A stretch of 6,175 nucleotides of DNA from Oscillospiraceae bacterium (GTDB lineage Bacteria; Bacillota; Clostridia; Oscillospirales; Ruminococcaceae). The stretch spans positions 1 to 6,175 of the forward strand of contig JAGBFZ010000351.1 in the NCBI GenBank assembly GCA_018110855.1, read 5' to 3'. Positions 1 through 5,984 of the stretch are shown here, one piece after another (the first letter of the stretch is position 1; each line of letters opens with the position of its first letter). Both the position numbers and the translations under genes were made by a program. Under the pieces are notes generated by a model. The model did no database searches. It was given only the letters and a program-made list of their open reading frames with translations, and was not told where the DNA came from.

Positions 1-1386
1 CGACTCAAGTTTCTGAACGGTGGAAATGGCATTGTACCTGTCAAATCCCGCCTCCGCAACAAATACGCCGAATTTCTCCTCAATGCCGAGAATAAACTCT
101 TCCACAAAGCTATAATCAATGACCTCATCACCGCAGGCAAAGCAGCAGCCTTCACGAATACATCGCTTGTAATCTATCTTCTCTCTGTCGCTCTTTTCGT
201 CAACTCTTTCTTCGGGAATAAAGCCGAAAACAGCCGCATGAATAAGCCCGTCATCGTCATAAGTCACCATTGCAACAGCCGTATTATCGTCCGTCTGAGA
301 CAGGTCAACACCGAGATAAACAGTCCTGCCATTCCACCAATCCGCAGGGTGTTCAAAAACGCATTCCCTCACATCGTCAATGTTAACATACCCTTCCGAG
401 CCAACGCCCTTGTACATAATGTTGCAATGCTTGCAAAGGAAATTCTCCCGCTTGTTTTCGTAGAGAATAGCCATAGCACGGAGCTTTTTTATTTCCTCGA
501 AGATCTCGGGATTTGTGACCGCAACGGGATTCGACTGATAAATAACTCTGTCATCGGTTTCCCAGCTCTTGATAAGTTCGTCATCAGGCTCATACAGAAG
601 CGCAAAAACGCAGTCCATATCGCTTATGCCGTCAAGTATCTTTTTGGCAAGGTCTATCTCGTCAATAAGTACGTTGTTTTCGTTGGGGTACTGCGTGCTT
701 ATGATAATACCAAGCTTATTTTTAAGCGTGATCTGAGATGATCGCATTGCTTCTACGGGATAGCTGTCCAGAGCACCCGCTTCATCGGCAAGGAAAATAG
801 TTGCGAGCTTACCGTCCATTCTGTCATTGGAATAAGCGAGGGGAGTGTACTCGGTTTCCGTCAGAAAACAGGTTATCATCTCTCTTGTTACCTTGAAATG
901 CTTCTCAAGGAGCGGAGAGACCTTGATTATTTTCCTTACCGCAAGCCGAAGCTCCGAAGAAAGTTTGTAGTCGGGAGCAACAGAGAAAAGCCTTGAAAAT
1001 CTCGCCTCGCAGAGCATAGCGATTATGAATATGACCGCAGAAGTAAAGGTCTTGAAATTCTTTCGGGCTATCTCAAGGAGTGCCGTTGTATAAAGCCTTT
1101 TGCCGTTGTCTCTCCTAAGCGTGCAGAACACCGCCATAATGAGCCATAGCGCATAAGGCTCAAGGGAAATGAGCATATTTTCGCCCGTATCAGGGTGTAT
1201 CAAAAGAGTGAGAATGCCCTTTATCCTGCCCCATTCCTTGCCGCTCACATAAGCGGTGCTGCTCTTTCCGTCAGCAATTTCAAGCCATTTCACAGCCTGC
1301 TTTTTTATGTATCTGCCGACCTTGTCATTGCTTTCATCGGTGCAGGCTAAAGCGTATTTATACGCCGCAGTATCTGCAATTCTCAC
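1..1386 (-). CDS. terL: Phage terminase large subunit, 3' end outside the window
   Basis: This is the ATPase/nuclease motor that packages phage DNA through the portal and cuts it at genome ends. I translated the minus strand by hand: 462 codons are open to the window edge, so the C-terminus is missing (family members usually have about 550-600 residues). The N-terminal ATPase shows a Walker A-like ARKNFKT at about residues 107-113, Walker B TIFLADE at 196-202 and a coupling motif ISTQ at 229-232. The nuclease half begins with VYLGVDLSQTDD; Asp361 is the expected first metal ligand. A later FDRYN (448-452) carries the family's conserved FDR-type aspartate. The start is GTG, chosen because GGAGGTGA lies just upstream and the nearest upstream ATG hits a stop after five codons. 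The gene follows a terminator and an effector cassette, an unusual place for terL. The identification is secure from motif order; the exact subfamily is not determined. Confidence 0.95.
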   Translation of the reverse strand, partial: MRIADTAAYKYALACTDESNDKVGRYIKKQAVKWLEIADGKSSTAYVSGKEWGRIKGILTLLIHPDTGENMLISLEPYALWLIMAVFCTLRRDNGKRLYTTALLEIARKNFKTFTSAVIFIIAMLCEARFSRLFSVAPDYKLSSELRLAVRKIIKVSPLLEKHFKVTREMITCFLTETEYTPLAYSNDRMDGKLATIFLADEAGALDSYPVEAMRSSQITLKNKLGIIISTQYPNENNVLIDEIDLAKKILDGISDMDCVFALLYEPDDELIKSWETDDRVIYQSNPVAVTNPEIFEEIKKLRAMAILYENKRENFLCKHCNIMYKGVGSEGYVNIDDVRECVFEHPADWWNGRTVYLGVDLSQTDDNTAVAMVTYDDDGLIHAAVFGFIPEERVDEKSDREKIDYKRCIREGCCFACGDEVIDYSFVEEFILGIEEKFGVFVAEAGFDRYNAISTVQKLES

Positions 1387-1408
1387 CCTCTCACCTCCGT
1401 TCGGGCAT

Positions 1409-1435
1409 AAAAATACCGCCCATTTCTGAGCGGTA
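1409..1435 (-). terminator. Intrinsic terminator between the effector cassette and terL
   Basis: On the minus strand TACCGCTC and GGGCGGTA form an 8-bp stem (one G-T wobble) around a six-base loop, followed directly by five Ts. It lies seven bases past the stop of the small downstream gene and ends 22 bases before the terL start. It should stop or attenuate cassette transcription, so terL may depend on read-through, antitermination or a promoter I cannot see. Confidence 0.8.
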
Positions 1436-1442
1436 AAGATAA

Positions 1443-1637
1443 TTATTTAAGTTCTGCCATTGCGGGAAATTCTTTGTCAAAAATCTGCTTTTGTTCGGGT
1501 GTCAGCTTTTCATAATCAGTCCAAAAATTATATACTGTTTTTTTATCGAAGCTGAATAGAAATTTACCTATTTGGTTTATGTCATCAACTCTCCAAATTT
1601 TGCTTTTTTCAGTTTCTTTATAGAAATCACTTAACAT
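1443..1637 (-). CDS. Small acidic protein, candidate immunity partner of the upstream effector
   Basis: This encodes 64 residues beginning MLSDFYKE, with no signal peptide or membrane segment. It is rich in charged and aromatic residues: WRVDD near residues 15-19, FLFSFDKK near 26-33, and a helical-looking LTPEQKQIFDKE near 46-57. From memory it resembles a family of small Firmicute proteins of unknown function (I believe DUF7675) with the pattern SDFYKE...SKIW.VD...F.FSFDKK...LTPEQK.IFDKE. That label is unchecked. ATG at 1637 is preferred over in-frame GTG at 1643 because AAAGGTG is correctly spaced for it. The gene overlaps the end of the upstream effector by 11 bases and a terminator follows, so the two are very likely co-translated. 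A small gene coupled behind a toxin-like gene suggests immunity; that role is inference from position, with no functional motif seen. Confidence 0.75.
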   Translation of the reverse strand: MLSDFYKETEKSKIWRVDDINQIGKFLFSFDKKTVYNFWTDYEKLTPEQKQIFDKEFPAMAELK

Positions 1638-2499
1638 ATCCACTCACACCTTTCTTCTGCTCGTTTGTATTAGTGTTAATATATCCAAGCATTTTTTTAA
1701 AGTCGCTGTTTTTCCCTAATTTTTCACTTTCGATAAGCCACCCTGCTTGCTCAAATTTAAACCCGTGTACTGTTCTTGAACGTTTTGCACCAAATCGGTC
1801 ATGAAGCACCTTTTCATTCAATTCGTGAAATGTATTTTTTTCACTGTATCTTGACTGCATTTCAAGATACTCAAATTTACTGCCATTTTTTCTTATTATT
1901 GCTGCATGCTGACCAACAGCCAAATAATAATGCTTGCCTTCTTCAACATTTTCATTCAGTTCTTTCATAGTAGACTTTATTGCATTCATATCTTTATATT
2001 CAATGCCACCTGAATTTTTTACAATGCTGCTTATATAAAGATTGCGTGAAAAAAAGTCTTGGCTCTCGCCACCTCTATAATCTGTAACATCATATCCTAT
2101 TTCGTTTCCAATAAAAGCCAATACAAGAGAGGAGCAAGACCCTTTTGTCATATCTCCACCACTAAGTTTAGCACATATTTCATCTGTTGTCAATACATTT
2201 TTTAAAGGCTGAACTTCTTTATATTCAATGTTATGAGAATATAATCCCTGCATAACTGAATCCATTTTAATATTAGGGTCAGTTTTTATAGGTGATCGGT
2301 GATTTGGAGTAACATTCATATTGCTCTGATTGATAACATAAACACCTTTACCTTTTTGTCCCTTTTCAACAACAAGTGTGCCTCCCCACACTCCGCCTGA
2401 ACCATCTGTAAATCTACCATTTACGGGGTCATGATACGGATTAAACCGCAACTCCGTATCACCAACATAATGCTGTGAAGGTAAATCCCACATACCCAT
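1627..2499 (-). CDS. Phage-encoded papain-like effector with a minor-head-protein-type N-terminal motif
   Basis: This is a protein of 290 residues, numbered here from ATG 2499. Near residues 19-36 it has FNPYHDPVNGRFTDGSGG, a pattern I associate with C-terminal tails of Mu gpF-like minor head proteins and their toxin fusions in Firmicute phages. A GKGVYV segment follows. The second half looks like a papain-fold toxin: Cys122 in KGSCSS, then GYDV (135-138), His198 in GQHAAII after a hydrophobic strand, and YLEMQS (211-216), where papain-fold toxins often carry a D-x-Q third catalytic element. It ends QKKGVSGYVK. No signal peptide or membrane helix is seen. ATG 2499 is favoured because AGAGGTGAG sits eight bases upstream; the alternative GTG 2508 lies inside that site. 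It begins 12 bases after the preceding gene and overlaps the next by 11. Base composition is AT-richer than its neighbours. The catalytic activity (protease or deamidase) and the target are not shown. Confidence 0.8.
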   Translation of the reverse strand: MGMWDLPSQHYVGDTELRFNPYHDPVNGRFTDGSGGVWGGTLVVEKGQKGKGVYVINQSNMNVTPNHRSPIKTDPNIKMDSVMQGLYSHNIEYKEVQPLKNVLTTDEICAKLSGGDMTKGSCSSLVLAFIGNEIGYDVTDYRGGESQDFFSRNLYISSIVKNSGGIEYKDMNAIKSTMKELNENVEEGKHYYLAVGQHAAIIRKNGSKFEYLEMQSRYSEKNTFHELNEKVLHDRFGAKRSRTVHGFKFEQAGWLIESEKLGKNSDFKKMLGYINTNTNEQKKGVSGYVK

Positions 2500-2511
2500 A
2501 AAACTCACCTC

Positions 2512-3042
2512 TCAATCAAACAAATTTGACTTTTTATGCATAAAATCAAAGCATTCGTTAAGAAATTCCTTGCCCTTGCCGTCCGACCTGTTCAGCACCT
2601 TGAATTTAACAGCGTCCGCAAGGAGCATACGGTAATCAAGTACATCAAGCTCTGAAATTTCCGAAAAGCTCAGCCCCGAATGCTCGTGAACAAGCCTTTC
2701 CCCATATGTGATAACAGGCAGCCTGCATTTTTCTCCGCAGTCCATACAAAACGTCTGCGGCAGTCCGAAAATATCAATATTATCCTCGCAGTATTTCTCA
2801 ACCGCTTCACGATATTTCCTTATAAACAGGCTTGCTCCCGTAATGCCCATTATATGAAAATCAGCCTCGGGAGCGATCTCCGAAATGACTCCCCTTATAT
2901 CCTCGGCAGAGCCGACAGCTTCTCCCGACAGCATAATGACCCTGTCAAACGTTATCTTCCTGCAAATATGCGCCCTCACCGCCCCGAGAGGAGGGCAAGG
3001 GAGCATAAACACAGGCTTTTTAAACGGCGATACGCTGAACAT
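2512..3042 (-). CDS. Phage protein of unknown function in the tail-assembly-chaperone position
   Basis: This encodes 176 residues that I do not recognise with confidence. Visible features are a Pro-rich hydrophobic start (FMLPCPPLG, 12-20), a cysteine cluster C99-x2-C102-x3-C106 that might hold a metal or a disulfide, and a C-terminal helical segment, LDYRMLLADAVKFKVL (135-150), followed by a G.EFLNECF (158-165) pattern like those in some small phage morphogenesis proteins. The ATG start shares one base with the tail tube stop (TAATG). The nearest GAGG is 13 bases upstream, so translation probably relies on reinitiation by terminating ribosomes. In siphophages this slot, right after the tail tube, usually holds the tail assembly chaperones. 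I found no convincing slippery site and no second frame continuing past the stop, so that role is only positional. Confidence 0.7.
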   Translation of the reverse strand: MFSVSPFKKPVFMLPCPPLGAVRAHICRKITFDRVIMLSGEAVGSAEDIRGVISEIAPEADFHIMGITGASLFIRKYREAVEKYCEDNIDIFGLPQTFCMDCGEKCRLPVITYGERLVHEHSGLSFSEISELDVLDYRMLLADAVKFKVLNRSDGKGKEFLNECFDFMHKKSNLFD

Positions 3043-3731
3043 TATTCAGTTGCGTCCTCAGGAGCGGCAATTTCTTCGGATCCTGTCTCGGAAGCAGCAG
3101 AAACCTCACTTGCTTTAGCAAGAGTGTCCCAGTCGGTGCCCTTGGGGCAGTCGATAGACATAACAAGTCTGCCCTTGTCGTTGAGAGAATCAAGATCATA
3201 TGTACAGGGGAAAGGAGTAACAGCGTCCTGCTTGAATACCATATCAAAGCCTGATGTATTCTTGCCGATGCAGATAACAATAGTATCGCCGAAAGCGTTA
3301 TCATTGTGCTTAAAGATAAGCACATGAGGAGTTTCGTCAATGTCCCCGAGACCGCCTATTGTGGTAATGCTGAAACCGTCAACCTTACAGTTTTTAGCTG
3401 TGGGATACTGCTTGGAGATGGTCTCGGCATTTGCGTTATACAACGAAATGGTAACAGAGCCTGTTTCCTCTGTTATTACATTCGTCTTGATCTCGCCAAG
3501 GTCGGACTGGTCCTGCAGCTTTTTTGTAGCAATACTCAGCTTATATCCGTCCTTGATATATCCGATCTGATATTCCTTATTCAGTCTCTTAGCAATAAAC
3601 TGAACAAGAGCGTCCTTCTCCTCCTGTGTGATATTCTTAGGATCAGCAGGCATAGGGAATGTACTCTTGTCATAGTTATCAGAGTAAAAACTACCGGAGC
3701 CATAATAGCACTTATCAAAAATATCTGTCAT
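3042..3731 (-). CDS. Probable major tail (tube) protein
   Basis: This encodes 229 residues from ATG 3731 (MTDIFDKCYYGSG). That start sits nine bases after GGAGG, which is better than GTG 3755, itself inside the upstream gene. The protein would polymerise into the tail tube of a siphophage. Supporting points are its place directly after the connector and tail-terminator genes, its size, an alternating beta-like body (for example GSVTISLYNANAE and GDTIVICIGKNTSG), and a late segment with the FKQDAVTPFP pattern common near the C-terminal strands of tube proteins. The last 20 or so residues are acidic and Ala/Ser/Glu-rich (EVSAASETGSEEIAAPEDA), a probably disordered tail. No Ig-like domain is evident. 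Exact family membership is not certain; position and overall character carry the call. Confidence 0.75.
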   Translation of the reverse strand: MTDIFDKCYYGSGSFYSDNYDKSTFPMPADPKNITQEEKDALVQFIAKRLNKEYQIGYIKDGYKLSIATKKLQDQSDLGEIKTNVITEETGSVTISLYNANAETISKQYPTAKNCKVDGFSITTIGGLGDIDETPHVLIFKHNDNAFGDTIVICIGKNTSGFDMVFKQDAVTPFPCTYDLDSLNDKGRLVMSIDCPKGTDWDTLAKASEVSAASETGSEEIAAPEDATE

Positions 3732-3735
3732 TTGA

Positions 3736-4077
3736 TCATTCCTCCATAAATTCACTTAAATTGAAATTGTACTGCGTGTAAAAAAGATCATTCTGCTCGT
3801 CATAATCACTTGAGCAGGAGAACGTCCCGACCGCTCTCACAGCATTCTCAAACTGACTTTCAAGCAGAAAATCCTTTTCATCCTTCTTTTCCCGATAGAA
3901 AAAAGTGACGGTAAGCGGGAAATGTCTCTGAAAAGCCATTTCGTCCGCCCCGTCAAAGTTCTTATTCGGAATATTCCATACAGCAAATCTGTGACCGCTC
4001 GGAACAGCTCTGTAGCTGTGCCATTCAAGACGCAGACCTAAGTCTTTTACTGCCTGCAAAATTTCATCTCTGCTCAA
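3736..4077 (-). CDS. Tail terminator / tail completion protein, gpU or SPP1 gp17-like
   Basis: This encodes 113 residues. Proteins in this slot cap the tail tube and join it to the head. The layout fits: an N-terminal helix (EILQAVKDLGLRLEW), a strand-rich centre with HFPLTVTFFYREKKDE (about 52-67), a helix (SQFENAVRAVG) and a final strand, YTQYNFNLSEFMEE. This order (substrate loop, 'Y...kkD', helix, then 'Y...F.l.e') is what I expect of tail terminators in Firmicute siphophages. The start is TTG in a 4-base TTGA overlap with the preceding stop; GGAGG lies ten bases upstream and no in-frame ATG is near. The HK97 gp10-like protein often found between head closure and this gene is absent. Its own stop is four bases from the tail tube start. 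Confidence 0.65.
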   Translation of the reverse strand: MSRDEILQAVKDLGLRLEWHSYRAVPSGHRFAVWNIPNKNFDGADEMAFQRHFPLTVTFFYREKKDEKDFLLESQFENAVRAVGTFSCSSDYDEQNDLFYTQYNFNLSEFMEE

Positions 4078-4403
4078 TTTCCATCGTCCTCCGAATAAAT
4101 TCGCTTAGCCCGAAAAATGACCTCCTCATGTCTGAATTGAATATCATCTCCCGGGGAAAGAAGCTCATAAACAATGCCATCGGAAATAATCCTATACTGC
4201 ATAGGCGTTACCCGCATAAGAGCAAGCTGAAAGCGGCATGAAACAGTAACGATCAAAGCCGCCTCATATCCTGCATTAGCCGCAAAAGATTCATTGCCGC
4301 TCAAGCCGTTTATGTACGCATAGCAGGAAAGATAATTCTCCCATTCGTCATTGTCATTTCTTTTCTGAAATGTAATGCGGCTGTTCATTCTGCTCATATT
4401 CAA
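4074..4403 (-). CDS. Head closure / head-tail joining protein (SPP1 gp16-like)
   Basis: This encodes 109 residues. The family (Phage_H_T_join type) seals the packaged head beneath the connector ring and receives the tail. Recognition rests on the N-terminal SRMNSRITFQK followed by EWENYLSCYAYINGLSGNE, which matches the usual '(L/M)N.RI.fqk ... eW.d....wA.v..lsG.E' start. A beta-barrel region with strands VTVSCRFQL and YRIISDGIVYELLSPGDDI follows. The start is TTG at 4403, eight bases after AGGAGG; the in-frame ATG at 4397 would be 14 bases away. The TTG overlaps the previous stop by four bases, and the same arrangement recurs at this gene's own end, which points to tight translational coupling. 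Confidence 0.85.
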   Translation of the reverse strand: MNMSRMNSRITFQKRNDNDEWENYLSCYAYINGLSGNESFAANAGYEAALIVTVSCRFQLALMRVTPMQYRIISDGIVYELLSPGDDIQFRHEEVIFRAKRIYSEDDGN

Positions 4404-4684
4404 AGGTAATTCCTCCTGTGCATAGCGATAATGCCCTCTGCCGTAGGATTTGGCTTGATGTTTTCCGCAGACATTTCCCGATTATTGTACATACTTCCGC
4501 AAAGGCATTTAAATGCATATACCATTTCGGGAATAGCGTCTATCTCCTCGGCAGTAAGCCCCGTCTGCGAAACAAGATACCCTTTTGCATTATCCATAAT
4601 TTCAAGAAGTATTTCATTGTCATAATCATAATCAATTCGCAGGCTCTGCTTTACGCTTTCGAGTGGTATCTCGCTCACCTTCAT
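4400..4684 (-). CDS. Head-tail connector, HK97 gp6-like
   Basis: This encodes 94 residues. HK97 gp6-like proteins form a ring under the portal as the first head-tail adaptor. The sequence follows the family closely: MKVSEIPLESVKQSLRIDYDYDNEILLEIMDNAKGYL (an early helix, the LRID.d.D motif, then a long helix), a TGL turn near 42-44, and the conserved MYNNRE near 65-70 before a short C-terminal NPTAEGIIAMHRR helix. The ATG follows AAGGTG with seven bases between. Its start lies 53 bases inside the preceding small gene, a larger overlap than elsewhere in this operon, and its stop is shared with the next gene's TTG. Confidence 0.88.
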   Translation of the reverse strand: MKVSEIPLESVKQSLRIDYDYDNEILLEIMDNAKGYLVSQTGLTAEEIDAIPEMVYAFKCLCGSMYNNREMSAENIKPNPTAEGIIAMHRRNYL

Positions 4685-4823
4685 CGGATATCACCTTGCC
4701 TTTCACTTCGCTTACATAGCCGCAGGAAAGGAGATCTGAGAGATCCTTTGCCGGAAGATCTCTCACCTCACCCTTTTTCATTGTGACTATGCCGGCAAAG
4801 CTTACATTAGCCTTAACAAGCAT
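4632..4823 (-). CDS. Small phage head-region protein of unknown function
   Basis: This encodes 63 residues starting MLVKANVSFAG, with ATG seven bases after a full GGAGG that directly follows the capsid gene stop. The sequence V.MKKGEVRDLPAKDLSDLLSCGYVSEVKGKV resembles short proteins commonly encoded between the major capsid and connector genes of Firmicute phages ('v.m.kGev.el.....l...GyV..v'). Their role is not established to my knowledge; a capsid-associated or accessory function is possible. The C-terminus (GERDTTRKRKAEPAN) is basic and probably disordered. This last part is the stretch that overlaps the following connector gene by 53 bases in another frame. A 9-bp inverted repeat lies within its coding sequence. 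Confidence 0.75.
   Translation of the reverse strand: MLVKANVSFAGIVTMKKGEVRDLPAKDLSDLLSCGYVSEVKGKVISDEGERDTTRKRKAEPAN
4737..4765. repeat. 9-bp perfect inverted repeat inside the small gene after the capsid gene
   Basis: TGAGAGATC at 4737-4745 and GATCTCTCA at 4757-4765 are exact reverse complements with an 11-base loop. No T-run follows on either strand, so it is not a standard terminator. In the mRNA it would fold about 75 bases after the capsid stop, where it could affect mRNA decay or processing between the highly needed capsid gene and the connectors. It may equally be a by-product of repeated Asp-Leu codons. Confidence 0.45.
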
Positions 4824-4838
4824 ATCGTCACCTCCGAA

Positions 4839-5984
4839 TTATGCAGGGCAGCTTACAGTAACGTATGCCTCGGGATTTACGGGTCTGCCGTCTATCCACA
4901 TAATGGAAAGAACTCCCTTCATACCGAAGTCGGCATATTTCTCATTGAGAACCTGCATAGAAACATCGGGATTGATGTTTGCCTTGTATGCTCTGCCGAA
5001 ATCTCCGAAGAGGATAGGCTTTTTGGAAGCACCGATATTATCCATAGCGTCCGAAACAAGCACAGGCTTGCCGAGAATGAAGCCTGCAAAGCCGCTTGTA
5101 AGGTTCTCATTCTGATGGAAAATATATCTGCCGCTGCCGTCTGTGAGAAGTCTGACAGCGCAGAGAGTGTCATTGCTCATTATCCATACGGCGTTCTGCT
5201 GGAAGGGTGCCTTGAGCGTATGATAGATCTTCACGATCTCGTCAGCTGTAATAGCTGTGTTGGAAGCAAGAGTGTAAGCAGTACCACTTGTAACAAGACC
5301 ATAAGGCTTGCCTGAACCGTCCCCCTTGATGATAGCTTCCTCGCCCTTGAGAGCAAAATCCCTCTCAGTCTGATACATTACCTCGGAAGCAATGTCAAAC
5401 TCATTCTGATTGATAAGCTCAAGGGAAAGTTTGGAAAGAGCAGTCAGCTTGTGATGACCGATCTCGATAGTCTTGAATTTTGCATCAGTAGCAGTGATCT
5501 CTGCGATCTCATCAGTCCATCCTGCGGAGATCTTGTTTGCGCTGTCTGCAACGATCTGCTTGTATGTACCCTTGGAATTAACGATAGACACCATATTCAG
5601 CACACCCGAAAGGGCAACAGTATCGTGAATGATGTCCGCCGAAAACTCGGAAGGAATAATGCTGCCTGTGCTTGTGGTAGTCATTTCGCCCGCTCTCAGC
5701 TCATTGCCCCTAATAAAGTCGGAAACAATAACATTCGCCGCTCTCACTTCCTCACCTCCGTTATCCTGCTGATCCACTGAATCGTCACTGCCGCAGCCTG
5801 CAAGAGCCGCCTCAGCTCTTTTCTCTGCGTCAATGGTAGCGTTTACTGCCGCAAGGTCAGCCTCAAGTTTTGAAAACTCTGCCTGCTCCTCCTCATTGAA
5901 GGCTCTTGTCTCGGTCTTGATACCGTCAATAAGCTCCTTCATTCTGCGAGAGATAGAACCTCTCTTTTCGATAAGTTTCTTCAT
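4839..5984 (-). CDS. Major capsid protein, HK97 gp5 fold
   Basis: This encodes 381 residues that build the icosahedral head. Residues 1 to about 60 are a charged, Glu/Lys/Ala-rich coiled coil (MKKLIEKRGSISRRMKELID and onward), the delta or scaffold domain that a prohead protease normally removes. A Gly/Asp-rich linker (about 63-80) follows. The core starts around 90-115 with GSIIPSEFSADIIH. Typical family signatures are ELINQNEFDI (189-198), GDGSGKPYGL (221-230), a GFILGKPVLVSD segment (301-312), ILFGDFGRAY (324-333) and the closing DGRPVNPEAYV (365-375). The ATG lies nine bases after GGAGG. The gene heads the visible operon, preceded by a leader and terminator; the small gene follows after 15 bases. 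The protease expected to cleave the delta domain is not in the window. Confidence 0.95.
   Translation of the reverse strand: MKKLIEKRGSISRRMKELIDGIKTETRAFNEEEQAEFSKLEADLAAVNATIDAEKRAEAALAGCGSDDSVDQQDNGGEEVRAANVIVSDFIRGNELRAGEMTTTSTGSIIPSEFSADIIHDTVALSGVLNMVSIVNSKGTYKQIVADSANKISAGWTDEIAEITATDAKFKTIEIGHHKLTALSKLSLELINQNEFDIASEVMYQTERDFALKGEEAIIKGDGSGKPYGLVTSGTAYTLASNTAITADEIVKIYHTLKAPFQQNAVWIMSNDTLCAVRLLTDGSGRYIFHQNENLTSGFAGFILGKPVLVSDAMDNIGASKKPILFGDFGRAYKANINPDVSMQVLNEKYADFGMKGVLSIMWIDGRPVNPEAYVTVSCPA

Noticed and set aside
238..741. Plus-strand open frame of 167 codons
   Set aside because: It lies wholly antisense to the terminase gene, whose motifs are unmistakable, and its product shows no recognisable domain or ribosome binding site.
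2505..2560. Slippery A-run near the end of the 176-codon gene as a -1 frameshift site for a tail chaperone extension
   Set aside because: The run reads TAAAAAG, which does not fit the X_XXY_YYZ heptamer in the reading frame, and what follows is the separately started effector gene.
2680..3327. Plus-strand open frame of 215 codons, plus smaller ones nearby
   Set aside because: It runs antisense across the end of the tail tube gene and the following gene, both of which have coupled starts. The product is Arg/Ser-rich and shadow-like.
3020..3340. Minus-strand open frame of 106 codons within the tail tube gene
   Set aside because: It is a Leu/Ser-rich alternate-frame shadow with no SD and no family resemblance.
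5451..5780. Plus-strand open frame antisense to the capsid gene
   Set aside because: The capsid protein is clearly the real product here; the other frame lacks an SD and recognisable content.
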